Origin: CAG-492 sp045643465
GTDB lineage: Bacteria > Bacillota > Clostridia > TANB77 > CAG-508
Length of the DNA stretch: 64,000 nt
Assembly (NCBI GenBank): GCA_045643465.1
Contig: JAZUKV010000033.1
Coordinates: forward strand, 62,001 to 126,000
Direction of reading: 5' to 3'
Made by a program: the position numbers and the translations under genes
In this document: in pieces, positions 15,822-24,693 of the stretch
How positions within the stretch are numbered: position 1 is the stretch's first letter
Layout: each line of letters opens with the position of its first letter
Notes under the pieces: model-generated
What the model was told of the DNA's origin: nothing
Seen by the model: only the letters and a program-made list of their open reading frames with translations
Database searches by the model: none

Positions 15822-17570
15822 TTGAAAAAAGAAATAATAAAATTATTAAAAAAATATAAATGGTATATATTAACAGAAATAGTTTTTATAATAGTAAATG
15901 TATATTTAATGGCTATTCCATCAAGAATTATAGGTAACTTAATAAATTATTTATATGATGTTAATACTAATAAATTGGAAATTATTAATTCTATAATTAA
16001 ATTAGTCTTAGCATGTACAGGTTTTTTAGGAACAAGATTAGTTTGGAAAACTGTAGATTTAAAGTTTGAAGTGTATATCCAAAAAGATTTAAAGGATGAT
16101 ATGTTTGAAAAATTTTTAAAATCTAAAATTGAAAAATTGGAAGAAATTAAAAATGGAAAAATTATGACATTTTTCGTAAGTGATACAAGAATGGTAGGTA
16201 AAACTATTGCTAGATTTATTTCATCTGGAGCAAGAATTTTAACAAATTTTGTTATAGTTAGCTATCTGATGTTAAAGGCCTCAAATGTAAAATTGACAAT
16301 AATAGCATTAATACCAATAATATGTACAATAATTATAATTATATTATTAAGGAATAAAGTAAGAGATAATTTCAAAAAATCACAAAAAAGTTTTACAGAG
16401 CTTTCTGAATTTGTACAAGAAAGTACAGATAGTATTAGAACAACAAAAGCTTTTTGCGGAGAAGATATGCAAATAGAAGAGTTTGCTAAAAAGAATTCTG
16501 AAGTAAGAGCAAATAATTTAAAGGTTACAAAAAATCAGAGCCTATTGGATATTTGCATAACTACTGGATTTGGAATAGCTTTTGGAATAACTTTATTTTA
16601 TGGTTCAAATTTAATTCTTCAAAATGCTATGAATATAGGGGATTTGATAGCTTTTAATGGTTATTTAGCTATATTAGAAATGCCTGTAAATTGGATACCA
16701 TGGATTTTGGTAAGATTGAAAAAAGTAAAAGTTTCAATAAATAGATTAAATGAACTTATAAATTTAGAAGAAGAGCAAATTGAAGTATTAGATAATAAAA
16801 ATTATGGAAAGCTTAATGGTAACATTCAAATTAAGAATCTTACATATAATTATCCAGGATATATTGAAAGAGTTCTTGAAGATATAAACATAGATATAAA
16901 ACAAGGAGAATCTTTAGGAATAATAGGCGTTATAGGAAGCGGAAAAACAACTTTAATGAATTTATTATTGAAATTGTATGATGTCGAACCAGGAAAAATC
17001 TATATAGATGGAGTTGACATTAATGATATTCCAACAAAGAAGATTAGAGATAATATTTGCTATATTACTCAAGATAACTTTTTATTTTCAGCTACATTAA
17101 AAGAAAATATTAATTTATTTAAAGATGAATATAAAGATAGTGAAATAGAAGAATCTACTAAAAAAGCTATGATATATGAAGAAATTTCAGAAATGCAAGA
17201 AGGAATACATACAATTATTGGGGAAAAAGGAATAGATCTTTCAGGAGGACAAAAGCAAAGAGTTGTTATATCTAGAGCATTTTTAAATAATAGCAATATT
17301 GTAATATTTGATGATACATTTTCAGCATTAGATAATAGAACAGAGCAACATGTATTGAATAATATAAAAGAGCTAACAAAGGACAAAACTTGTATAATAA
17401 TATCAAATAGAATATCGGATATTAAAGATTGTGATAAGATAATAGTTTTAGATCAAGGTGTAATTGTAGAGCGCGGAAACCACGAAACTTTATTAAAGAA
17501 CAAAAAGGGAAGATATTACGAATTTTTTGAAAATCAAGCGCATAAAGCAAATTTTGAAATATTACAATAA
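15822..17570 (+). CDS. ABC exporter half-transporter, degenerate-site subunit
   Basis: A 582-aa half-transporter: a six-helix export domain (residues 1-315) followed by a nucleotide-binding domain. Walker A is GVIGSGKTT near residue 369, the signature is LSGGQKQR, and Walker B reads VIFDD near 493, with Asp replacing the catalytic Glu. That change marks the degenerate subunit of heterodimeric exporters such as BmrC/BmrD or TM287/288. The TTG at 15822 is chosen because AAGGGGGG lies eight bases upstream; an upstream ATG at 15795 has no site. It forms an operon with the next gene, 43 bp downstream, behind the attenuator. Substrates are likely drugs or peptides. Confidence 0.88.
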   Translation: MKKEIIKLLKKYKWYILTEIVFIIVNVYLMAIPSRIIGNLINYLYDVNTNKLEIINSIIKLVLACTGFLGTRLVWKTVDLKFEVYIQKDLKDDMFEKFLKSKIEKLEEIKNGKIMTFFVSDTRMVGKTIARFISSGARILTNFVIVSYLMLKASNVKLTIIALIPIICTIIIIILLRNKVRDNFKKSQKSFTELSEFVQESTDSIRTTKAFCGEDMQIEEFAKKNSEVRANNLKVTKNQSLLDICITTGFGIAFGITLFYGSNLILQNAMNIGDLIAFNGYLAILEMPVNWIPWILVRLKKVKVSINRLNELINLEEEQIEVLDNKNYGKLNGNIQIKNLTYNYPGYIERVLEDINIDIKQGESLGIIGVIGSGKTTLMNLLLKLYDVEPGKIYIDGVDINDIPTKKIRDNICYITQDNFLFSATLKENINLFKDEYKDSEIEESTKKAMIYEEISEMQEGIHTIIGEKGIDLSGGQKQRVVISRAFLNNSNIVIFDDTFSALDNRTEQHVLNNIKELTKDKTCIIISNRISDIKDCDKIIVLDQGVIVERGNHETLLKNKKGRYYEFFENQAHKANFEILQ

Positions 17571-17613
17571 TTTTTGAAAAATGAGTTTAAGGAAATATTG
17601 AAAGGAGGAAAAG

Positions 17614-19356
17614 ATGCAGAAAAAATCGATATCAAGGTTTAAAAAGATGCTTAAACCATACAGAAAAATTTTAATAATAGTTACTATAATGGCTTTGCTT
17701 ATAGATATTTGTGAATTAATAAAACCGGTTTTGGTAAAGGAAATAATGGAAAAATATTTACCAAATCAAGTTTTTGAACAAAACGGAATAAGCATAGCAA
17801 TTATATGTATAGCATATTTAGGCATAGTTTTAATAGGAAATATTATAGATTATATAAACAGAATTACTACTAGTAAAATTGGAGAAGATGTAGTCTATGG
17901 ATTAAGATCTAAATTATATAAATATATAGAAAAATCTAATATTACTTTTCATGATAAAACTCCTTCGGGGAAATTGTTTGTGAGAGTAGTAAATGATACA
18001 GAAGACGTATATTGCTTATTTAGTGATGTAATAACTACTTTTCCAAAAGATGTTATCATTATAATTGGTCTTTTAATAGTTATGATTTGCTTAAGTATTC
18101 AATTATCATTAGTAAATATATTAGTAATACCATTAATATTAATAGTTTCAATAACAATTACTAAAGCACTTAATAAAATATATGCTAAATCAAAAGAAGT
18201 CAGAACAAAATTGAATACATTTTTGGCAGAATCAATTTATGGTGTAAAATTAATAAAAATATTTAACAGACAAAAAGAAAAACAAGAAGAATGTGAAAGA
18301 TGTACTACAGAGCATAGAAATACAGCAAAGGGATTAGGATTTCTATTAGGAATCTTGCCGGCAGCTATGGAAATAATTCAAAATATTGGTTGTGTTATAA
18401 TTATATTAATTTGTGCTAATAAGTGGTTAGGCGTAAATGTAGATCCAAGTATTACATATTTATTTGTTACATATTTAAGAAAAATATTTGATCCGATAGA
18501 TAGAATTATTGAAAATATGGAGATTGTTGAAGATGCGATGAGCTCTATAGATAAAGTATATGAAATATTAGAGCATGAAGAGTTTGTAGAGAATCAAACT
18601 GTTGGGTTGAATTTAGAAAATCCGAAAGGAAAAATAGAGTTTAAACATGTATGGTTTGCTTATGAAGATGAAAATTGGATTTTAAAAGATGTTAGTTTTA
18701 CTATAAATCCAGGTGAAAGCATTGCTTTAGTTGGTAAAACAGGTTCAGGGAAGACTACAATTACAAATTTGATTAATAGATTTTATACTATACAAAAAGG
18801 TGAAATTCTATTAGATGGTGTTAATATAAATGATATTAGCTTAAAGTCATTAAGAGCAAGTATAGGAACTATTTTGCAAGATCCATTTATATTTGCAAAA
18901 TCTATAAAAGAAAATATTAAATTGTATGAAGATATATCAGATGAAAAGGTAGAGGAAGCTGTTAAATTAGCCTCAGCAACAGAATTTGTTAATTCTTTAA
19001 ATAATGGATTAGAAGAAATTGCTTCAGAGCGAGGAAATTCATATTCGGCAGGGCAAAAACAATTAATAGCTTTTGCAAGGATATTTGCTAAAAATCCTTC
19101 AATATTTATATTAGATGAGGCAACTGCAAATATTGATACAAAGACTGAAAATTTAATACAAAAATCGGTTGATAAGATTTCATCAGAAAAAACATCAATT
19201 TTTATTGCACATAGACTTTCAACTATTGTAAATGTGGATAAAATATTTGTCCTAAACCAAGGTGAAATTATTGAGCAAGGAAATCATGCAGAGCTTATAA
19301 AGCAAAATGGATATTATTCTAAGTTATATAATGCTTATTATAATAGTTTAATATAA
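17614..19356 (+). CDS. ABC exporter half-transporter, consensus-site subunit
   Basis: A 580-aa partner of the preceding gene. Residues 1-320 hold the six-helix export domain and the rest the nucleotide-binding domain, with Walker A GKTGSGKTT near 374, signature YSAGQKQ and an intact Walker B ILDEATANID near 497, followed by AHRLSTI. The intact Glu here and Asp in the partner predict one active and one degenerate ATP site in the heterodimer. AAAGGAGG precedes the ATG. A bidirectional terminator follows. Confidence 0.9.
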   Translation: MQKKSISRFKKMLKPYRKILIIVTIMALLIDICELIKPVLVKEIMEKYLPNQVFEQNGISIAIICIAYLGIVLIGNIIDYINRITTSKIGEDVVYGLRSKLYKYIEKSNITFHDKTPSGKLFVRVVNDTEDVYCLFSDVITTFPKDVIIIIGLLIVMICLSIQLSLVNILVIPLILIVSITITKALNKIYAKSKEVRTKLNTFLAESIYGVKLIKIFNRQKEKQEECERCTTEHRNTAKGLGFLLGILPAAMEIIQNIGCVIIILICANKWLGVNVDPSITYLFVTYLRKIFDPIDRIIENMEIVEDAMSSIDKVYEILEHEEFVENQTVGLNLENPKGKIEFKHVWFAYEDENWILKDVSFTINPGESIALVGKTGSGKTTITNLINRFYTIQKGEILLDGVNINDISLKSLRASIGTILQDPFIFAKSIKENIKLYEDISDEKVEEAVKLASATEFVNSLNNGLEEIASERGNSYSAGQKQLIAFARIFAKNPSIFILDEATANIDTKTENLIQKSVDKISSEKTSIFIAHRLSTIVNVDKIFVLNQGEIIEQGNHAELIKQNGYYSKLYNAYYNSLI

Positions 19357-19360
19357 GATA

Positions 19361-19402
19361 AAAAATAGATGATAATAATGTGCTTTATTATCATCTATTT
19401 TT
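19361..19402. terminator. Bidirectional terminator
   Basis: 18-bp arms (19361-19378 and 19385-19402) around a 6-nt loop between converging genes, with A-rich left and T-rich right ends. Confidence 0.9.
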
Positions 19403-19405
19403 ATA

Positions 19406-19897
19406 TTAATTAAGTATAGCTCCGGCTGCTCCGAATGCACCTGCTGAAGCTAGACCCATAATTATTCCTGCTAATATAACTCCTGCCATTACTGCAATGC
19501 TGCTCTTTTTGAAATCTAAATCTAAAAAGCTAGCAGCTAAAGTTCCAGTCCATGCACCTGTTCCAGGAATAGGAATTCCTACGAAAAGGAATAATGCAAA
19601 ATAAATTCCACGTCCAGCTTTTTTTTGTAATTTTTCTCCACCTTTTTCACCTTTTTCTAGGCAAAATCTAAAAAATTTGCCAATAAATTTTTTATCAGAT
19701 CCCCAAACTAAGACTTTTCTTGCAAAGAAGAAAATAAGTGGTACTGGAAGCATATTTCCTAAAATGCAGGTGATGTATAATGGAATTAAAGGTAATGGAT
19801 CTCCCATCCAAGGACTTAGACCTACTGGAATAGCTCCTCTTAGCTCTACAATTGGAACCATAGATATTAAAAATACTATTATTAATTTTTTAAACAT
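19406..19897 (-). CDS. small multidrug export protein family (PF06695)
   Basis: A 163-aa integral membrane protein with four to five hydrophobic segments. The family is recognisable from PIVELRGAIPVGL at residues 15-27, the positively charged cytoplasmic loop (GEKGGEKLQKKAGRG) and the IPIPGTGAWTGTLAASFL segment near 108. Despite the family name its transport activity is poorly established. AAGGAGAAT precedes the ATG. It converges on the ABC exporter operon and shares its terminator. Confidence 0.85.
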   Translation of the reverse strand: MFKKLIIVFLISMVPIVELRGAIPVGLSPWMGDPLPLIPLYITCILGNMLPVPLIFFFARKVLVWGSDKKFIGKFFRFCLEKGEKGGEKLQKKAGRGIYFALFLFVGIPIPGTGAWTGTLAASFLDLDFKKSSIAVMAGVILAGIIMGLASAGAFGAAGAILN

Positions 19898-19981
19898 AAT
19901 TATTCTCCTTATTTAATATTGACTGGAAATAATTTTACTATAATATTTATTAATTGTCTAGAGAAAAATTTATTTAATGAG

Positions 19982-20009
19982 TTGACATAAGCATAAAAAA
20001 TATGATAAT
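19982..20009 (+). promoter_or_regulatory. Promoter of the 20042 gene
   Basis: TTGACA (19982-19987), 16 bp, GATAAT (20004-20009). Confidence 0.65.
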
Positions 20010-20041
20010 ATATAATAATCAATAAAAAAGGAGGGGCTAAT

Positions 20042-20521
20042 ATGCCTAATTCAGCACTGTTGCAAGATTGTATTCAAATGTCATCAACTGTAGAAAAAAA
20101 GCAAGACATTAATATTTCTGGAACTTATTATCCGGAAGAAAAAACTGTAAAAAACTATACAATTTGGTTTGAAGAAGCAATTCCAGATTCTTTTCAAGCT
20201 GATTGTGAAACTAGCAATGTAGAAGAATTACCTATTATACGGTTACTGAAAGATGCATATAATCATGAAAAAATACCAACAAAGTATATATCGCTAGAAT
20301 ATGAAATACCAATTTTAGATAATTACATAACATATTGTAGATTAAAGTTAAATAAGTATGAAGAGCGAGTATTTAGCATACGTTCAGAGCATTGGATGAT
20401 ATATATTTATTTTGACCACGTGAAGTGTGTAAATGTTCATCCAGGTATAAAAAGCAAATTATCTAAAAAGTTAGATTTTTTTAAAGAAATTTTAAATAAA
20501 ATCGAAGTTTTTTACAAGTAA
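20042..20521 (+). CDS. hypothetical protein
   Basis: A 159-aa soluble protein that I do not recognise. It lacks a signal peptide and membrane segments. Acidic first half (TIWFEEAIPDSFQADCETSNVEELP) and an amphipathic, basic C-terminus (GIKSKLSKKLDFFKEILNKIEVF) are the visible features. AAGGAGGGG precedes the ATG, a good promoter lies upstream and a terminator downstream, so it is a real single-gene unit. Confidence 0.7.
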   Translation: MPNSALLQDCIQMSSTVEKKQDINISGTYYPEEKTVKNYTIWFEEAIPDSFQADCETSNVEELPIIRLLKDAYNHEKIPTKYISLEYEIPILDNYITYCRLKLNKYEERVFSIRSEHWMIYIYFDHVKCVNVHPGIKSKLSKKLDFFKEILNKIEVFYK

Positions 20522-20535
20522 ATTATATGTTTTAT

Positions 20536-20565
20536 GGGCTGTACAATTATTGTATGGCTCTTTTT
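20536..20565 (+). terminator. Terminator
   Basis: GGGCTGTACAAT pairs imperfectly with ATTGTATGGCTC and is followed by TTTTT. Confidence 0.75.
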
Positions 20566-20635
20566 CTATATAATTATTGTAATTATAATATATTTGGAGT
20601 AATATAATTTTATAAAATGCTTTGGAGGTAGATTA

Positions 20636-21256
20636 ATGAAAGTTATATTAATAAATGGAAGTGGACATCAAAATGGTTGCACATATACAGCTTTGAAAGA
20701 AGTTGAAAAAGTATTGCAATGTAATAATATAGAAACAGAAATCATCTGGTTAGGTGTTGAGCCAATTGCCGGTTGTATAGGCTGTGGGGTGTGTATCAAA
20801 ACGGGTAAATGTTTTAGAAATGATATTGTAAATGAATTTATAGAAAAAGCTAAAGAAGCAGATGGATTTATATTTGGAAGCCCTGTACATTATGCATCAG
20901 CAAGTGGAATGGTTACATCGTTTATGGATAGAGCATTTTACGGGAGAGCAAGCATATTCAAAAATAAACCTGCAGCAGCTATAGTTTCTTGCAGACGAGG
21001 TGGAGCAACTGCTGCTCTTGATATGTTAAATAAATATTTTTCAATGAATTGTATGCCTATAGTAACTTCTCAATATTGGAATATGGTTCATGGAAATAAC
21101 CCAGAAGAGGTAAAACAAGATCTTGAAGGAATGCAAACAATGAGAACACTTGGAAACAACATGGCTTGGTTACTAAAATGTATTGAATGTGCAAAAACAA
21201 ATGGAATTGAGTATCCTGAAAATGAACAAATTGTTAGAACAAATTTTATAAAATAA
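20636..21256 (+). CDS. flavodoxin-fold iron-sulfur flavoprotein / NADPH-dependent FMN reductase family
   Basis: A 206-aa flavodoxin-fold protein. The N-terminus MKVILINGSGHQNGCTYTAL is the FMN phosphate-binding loop, and FGSPVHYASASGMVTSFMDR is the second flavin-contact block near residue 80. Between them a Cys cluster GCIGCGVCIKTGKC (residues 47-60) resembles the [4Fe-4S] motif of archaeal and clostridial iron-sulfur flavoproteins. It probably transfers electrons or reduces quinones or xenobiotics; the substrate is unknown. TTGGAGGT precedes the ATG and it is transcribed alone. Confidence 0.85.
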   Translation: MKVILINGSGHQNGCTYTALKEVEKVLQCNNIETEIIWLGVEPIAGCIGCGVCIKTGKCFRNDIVNEFIEKAKEADGFIFGSPVHYASASGMVTSFMDRAFYGRASIFKNKPAAAIVSCRRGGATAALDMLNKYFSMNCMPIVTSQYWNMVHGNNPEEVKQDLEGMQTMRTLGNNMAWLLKCIECAKTNGIEYPENEQIVRTNFIK

Positions 21257-21264
21257 GAAATTAG

Positions 21265-21287
21265 AAGTGGTTAATACCACTTTTTTT
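21265..21287 (+). terminator. Terminator
   Basis: AAGTGGT, 4-nt loop, ACCACTT, followed by T residues. Confidence 0.8.
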
Positions 21288-21368
21288 AATGTAAGAAATG
21301 TAAGAATTGTTGTATTAAAAAGAGTTGTATGTTATAAATTAAAGAGATTTTTATAAGGAATGGTGTAT

Positions 21369-22001
21369 ATGAAATATTATAATTGGATAAAAAGTATAGA
21401 CGAAAAAGAATTAAATGAAGTGATAGAAATTTTAAAAAATGATGGAATAATTATATTTCCAACTGAAACTGTTTATGGCATAGGTGGAAATGCATTATCA
21501 AATGAAGTAATAGATAGAGTTTATGAAGCTAAAAAAAGACCAAGAGAAAAAGCAGTAAACATTATGGTTTCAAATATAAATGAAATAAAAAAATATGCAG
21601 ATATAACATGTGAATTAGAGCAAAAGATTATTGAAAAATGCATGCCAGGACCAATAACTTTAATATTGAAGAAGAAAGAAAATTTTGGCGATTATTTTAC
21701 TGCAGATAATGATACAATAGGTGTTAGAATTCCAGATAATAAAATAATTAACAGTATATTAGATAAAATTGATTTTCCAATAATAGCTCCAAGTGCTAAT
21801 ATTTCTGGTCAGCCTAGTGGGATTGATGTTAATGGAATAATTGATGATTTTAGAGATAGTGTTGATGCAATAATAGATGGTGGACAAGCTAAATTAGGAT
21901 TAGGTTCAACAATTATAAAGGTTATAGATGGTGAAATAAATATATTAAGAGCTGGAAAATTATCAAAACAAGATATTTTAAATCAAATATCTGAAAAATA
22001 G
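21369..22001 (+). CDS. tsaC: L-threonylcarbamoyladenylate synthase (TsaC/Sua5, YrdC domain)
   Basis: It makes threonylcarbamoyl-AMP from threonine, bicarbonate and ATP for the universal t6A modification of ANN-decoding tRNAs. The 210-aa single YrdC domain corresponds to the TsaC-length form without the extra Sua5 C-terminal domain. Motifs: FPTETVYGIGGNA near residue 30, KKRPREKAVNIMV, MPGPITLIL, and APSANISGQPSG near 140. ATG 21369 is chosen because AAGGA abuts the earlier ATG at 21360. It is closely followed by the ABC-F gene, 19 bp away, probably in one transcript. Confidence 0.92.
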   Translation: MKYYNWIKSIDEKELNEVIEILKNDGIIIFPTETVYGIGGNALSNEVIDRVYEAKKRPREKAVNIMVSNINEIKKYADITCELEQKIIEKCMPGPITLILKKKENFGDYFTADNDTIGVRIPDNKIINSILDKIDFPIIAPSANISGQPSGIDVNGIIDDFRDSVDAIIDGGQAKLGLGSTIIKVIDGEINILRAGKLSKQDILNQISEK

Positions 22002-22020
22002 AATAATAAGAGAGGTAAAA

Positions 22021-24027
22021 ATGAATTACAGAATTACAAATGGATCTGTAGAATTTGGTGCGGAAACGATTTTAGAGCAGATTAACATTGAAATAAAAGA
22101 TAAAGAAAAAATTGCAATAATAGGTAGAAATGGTGCAGGAAAATCTACTTTATTAAAAGCTATTATAAATAACGAAATGCTTACAGAAGGTAGTGGTGAA
22201 GAAAAATTTAATATATACAAAGAGGGAAATCCAGTAATTGGATATCTAAAACAAATGGAATTTGAAGATGATAGTATTACTATGATTGATGAAATTTTAA
22301 AAGTTTACAAGCCAATGATTGATTTAGAGAAAAAAATAGACATGCTAGTAGAAAAAATGCAGTTTGATAAATCTAATGAATTAGCAAATGAATACTCAAA
22401 AGCGATGGATAGATATGAGTTTTTAGATGGATATACATATAAAAAAGAATATGAAACAGCAATTAACAAATTTGGATTTTCAGAGCAAGATAAGTTCAAA
22501 AAAATTAGTGAATTTTCAGGTGGACAGAGAACAAAAATTGCGTTTATAAAGTTACTATTAAGCAAACCAGATATATTATTATTAGATGAACCAACAAATC
22601 ATTTAGATGTTACAACAATAGAGTGGTTAGAGCAATATTTAAAAAATTATCCTAAATCGGTAGTAATAGTTTCACATGATAGAATGTTTTTAGATAAAAT
22701 AGTTAGTAAAGTTTACGAGATTGAATATGGTGAAATTACTGAATATTCTGGAAATTACACATTTTTCGAACATCAAAAAAAGGTAAATTATGAAAGACAG
22801 CTTAAAGATTATGAATATCAGCAAAAAGAAATAAAACGTTTAAATGATATTGTTACAAGATTTAAATATAAGCCAACAAAAGCTAAAATGGCAATGTCAA
22901 AATTAAAACAAATAGAGCGTATGGTTAAAATTGAGGAACCAAATCGTTATGATTTAACAACATTCAAAACGAATTTTATTGTAGAAAAGCAAAGTGGAAA
23001 AGATGTAATATATGCAAAAGATTTAGAAATAGGGTATACAAGCTCTATTCAAAAGATTTCTTTTAATTTATACAAAGGACAAAAGTTAGCGGTAATAGGA
23101 GAAAATGGAATTGGAAAATCTACACTATTAAAAACATTGGTAGGAACGATAAAAAAGGTTAATGGGGAATTTCAATTCGGGCATAATGTAACTATTGGAT
23201 ATTTTGATCAACAAATGGCATTACTTGATTCAGAAAAAACAGTATTAGAAGATTTTGCAAATGAATTTCCAGATTTAACAACAACACAATTAAGAAATTC
23301 TTTAGCAGCATTCATGTTTTATGGGGAAGATGTTTTCAAAAAAATAAATATGTTATCTGGAGGAGAAAAAGTAAGGCTACAATTATGCAAAATACTAAAA
23401 AAAGGTCTAAATTTATTAATATTGGATGAGCCAACAAACCATATGGATATTATAGGAAAAGAAAGTTTAGAGCTATTACTAAAAGAGTATACGGGGTCAA
23501 TAATATTCGTATCACATGATAGATTTTTTGTAAATAAAATAGCAGATTCATTATTGATATTTAAAAAAGAGAATGTTACATATTTTGATGGAACATATGA
23601 GGAATACCAAAAAAATGAATTAGAAAAAAATGGTGAAAAAATAGATTTAAAAGAAACAAAAATAAAAAAGGTAAAAGAAGAAAATTCAAATGTGAAAGCA
23701 TCAAACATAAAAGAATCAAACATAGAAGAAACAAATGTTGAAAAATCAAAAGTAAAAGATAATAACATAAAAAAGGCAAATAATACATATTTAATGCAAA
23801 AAGAAAAAAACAAAGCTTTAGCCAAAACAAAAAAAATAGAGCGAGAAATAACTGACTTAGAAAACCAAATAAAAGAATACAACGAACAATTACTAGACGA
23901 GAGCAATTTCTCAGATTATGAAAAATTAGCCGAAATTCAAAATAAAATAGAAGAATGCAATACATTAATCGAAAGCAAGATGCAAGAGTGGGAGGAATTG
24001 GGGACGGTTCTAAATTCCACTTTTTAG
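22021..24027 (+). CDS. ABC-F family ATPase (YdiF/Uup-like) with repeat-derived C-terminus
   Basis: ABC-F proteins lack membrane domains and act on ribosomes, in translation or antibiotic protection. The 668-aa protein has two ABC domains: Walker A GRNGAGKST near 36 and GENGIGKST near 360, signatures FSGGQRTK and LSGGEKVR, and DEPTNHLD / DEPTNHMD. The inter-domain linker (about 245-310, RFKYKPTKAKMAMSKLKQIERM) is the arm region. After domain 2 comes a low-complexity Lys/Asn/Glu segment with SNIKESNIEETN repeats and a C-terminal coiled coil typical of YdiF/Uup. The last residues (GTVLNSTF) are encoded by a REP-like repeat, so the natural end has been altered. Whether it confers resistance is unknown. 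Confidence 0.9.
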   Translation: MNYRITNGSVEFGAETILEQINIEIKDKEKIAIIGRNGAGKSTLLKAIINNEMLTEGSGEEKFNIYKEGNPVIGYLKQMEFEDDSITMIDEILKVYKPMIDLEKKIDMLVEKMQFDKSNELANEYSKAMDRYEFLDGYTYKKEYETAINKFGFSEQDKFKKISEFSGGQRTKIAFIKLLLSKPDILLLDEPTNHLDVTTIEWLEQYLKNYPKSVVIVSHDRMFLDKIVSKVYEIEYGEITEYSGNYTFFEHQKKVNYERQLKDYEYQQKEIKRLNDIVTRFKYKPTKAKMAMSKLKQIERMVKIEEPNRYDLTTFKTNFIVEKQSGKDVIYAKDLEIGYTSSIQKISFNLYKGQKLAVIGENGIGKSTLLKTLVGTIKKVNGEFQFGHNVTIGYFDQQMALLDSEKTVLEDFANEFPDLTTTQLRNSLAAFMFYGEDVFKKINMLSGGEKVRLQLCKILKKGLNLLILDEPTNHMDIIGKESLELLLKEYTGSIIFVSHDRFFVNKIADSLLIFKKENVTYFDGTYEEYQKNELEKNGEKIDLKETKIKKVKEENSNVKASNIKESNIEETNVEKSKVKDNNIKKANNTYLMQKEKNKALAKTKKIEREITDLENQIKEYNEQLLDESNFSDYEKLAEIQNKIEECNTLIESKMQEWEELGTVLNSTF

Positions 24028-24042
24028 AAAAAAGGGACAGAT
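23985..24042 (+). repeat. REP-like dispersed repeat, copy 1
   Basis: Core GGGGACGGTTCT (24000-24011), TTCCACTTTTT (24015-24025) and GGGACAG (24034-24040), with GGAATT/AATTCC arms around the core. It shares this order with copies at 24644 (inverted) and 46264. The ABC-F gene reads into it and stops inside. Similar GGGACGGTTCT repeats occur beside REP-associated (Y1) transposases in Firmicutes; that link is from memory. Confidence 0.85.
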
Positions 24043-24077
24043 TTAATTAAAAGAATATACTTAATTGGGAGGAAAAT

Positions 24078-24638
24078 ATGAATACAATTAAAAAAATCTA
24101 TAAACATTTTTGTTTAGTATCAAAGCATAGGTGGTATGTGTTTAAATTATCAATAAAAGCAGGAATTCCTTTTAGAGGATTTTTGCATGATTTATCAAAA
24201 TTTTCTCCAACTGAGTTTTTTGAAAGCGTAAAATATTATAATGGGCAAAAGAGCCCACTTCAGGTTTGTAGGGAGCAAAACGGATATTCAAAATCTTGGC
24301 TTCACCATAAAGGCAGAAATAAACACCATTTAGAATATTGGGAAGATATTTCTATTCTAGGAAGAAAAGGGGCTGTTATTCCATATAAATATTTAGTAGA
24401 AGCAATATGTGATAAGGTAGCCGCAGGGATGGTGTATAAAGGAAAAGCTTGGAATCAGGAAGAGCCATTAAAATATTGGGCGAATGTAGAAAGCAAATCA
24501 CCAGTGGATAAACATCCAACAACAATGGCTTTTATAAATACAGTACTGAAAAAAATAGCTGATGATGGAATAAATGCAGCAATTAATAAAAAGTACTTAA
24601 TGAAAACGTATAATGAAATAGTAAATAATGAAAAATAA
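24078..24638 (+). CDS. DUF5662 family protein (HD-like His/Asp motifs)
   Basis: A 186-aa protein of the DUF5662 type. Conserved histidine and aspartate groups are visible: FLHDLSKFSPTEF near residue 36 and WLHHKGRNKHHLEYW near 77, with VEAICDKVAAG near 110. These look like metal ligands of an HD-type or related phosphohydrolase fold, which is an inference. TGGGAGGAAA precedes the ATG. The gene is bracketed by inverted copies of the REP-like repeat (23985 and 24644), an arrangement that suggests insertion or rearrangement. Its codon use looks somewhat more GC-rich than its neighbours. Confidence 0.8.
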   Translation: MNTIKKIYKHFCLVSKHRWYVFKLSIKAGIPFRGFLHDLSKFSPTEFFESVKYYNGQKSPLQVCREQNGYSKSWLHHKGRNKHHLEYWEDISILGRKGAVIPYKYLVEAICDKVAAGMVYKGKAWNQEEPLKYWANVESKSPVDKHPTTMAFINTVLKKIADDGINAAINKKYLMKTYNEIVNNEK

Positions 24639-24643
24639 TTTAA

Positions 24644-24677
24644 AAAAGTGGAAAAGAGAACCGTCCCGAATTCCACT
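24644..24677 (-). repeat. REP-like dispersed repeat, copy 2 (inverted)
   Basis: Read on the minus strand it gives AGTGGAATTC, GGGACGGTTCT and TTTTCCACTTTTT, matching copies 1 and 3. AGTGGAA/TTCCACT arms can form a hairpin. It separates the DUF5662 gene from alr and ends just before the alr ribosome-binding site. Confidence 0.85.
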
Positions 24678-24693
24678 AAAAGGAGGAAGAAGA

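Noticed and set aside
23319..23906. Long open frame of 195 codons on the minus strand of the ABC-F gene
   Set aside because: It mirrors the Lys/Asn/Glu-rich coiled coil of the real gene, is Ser/Phe-rich, and has no ribosome site. Many similar antisense frames in this AT-rich window were dismissed for the same reason.
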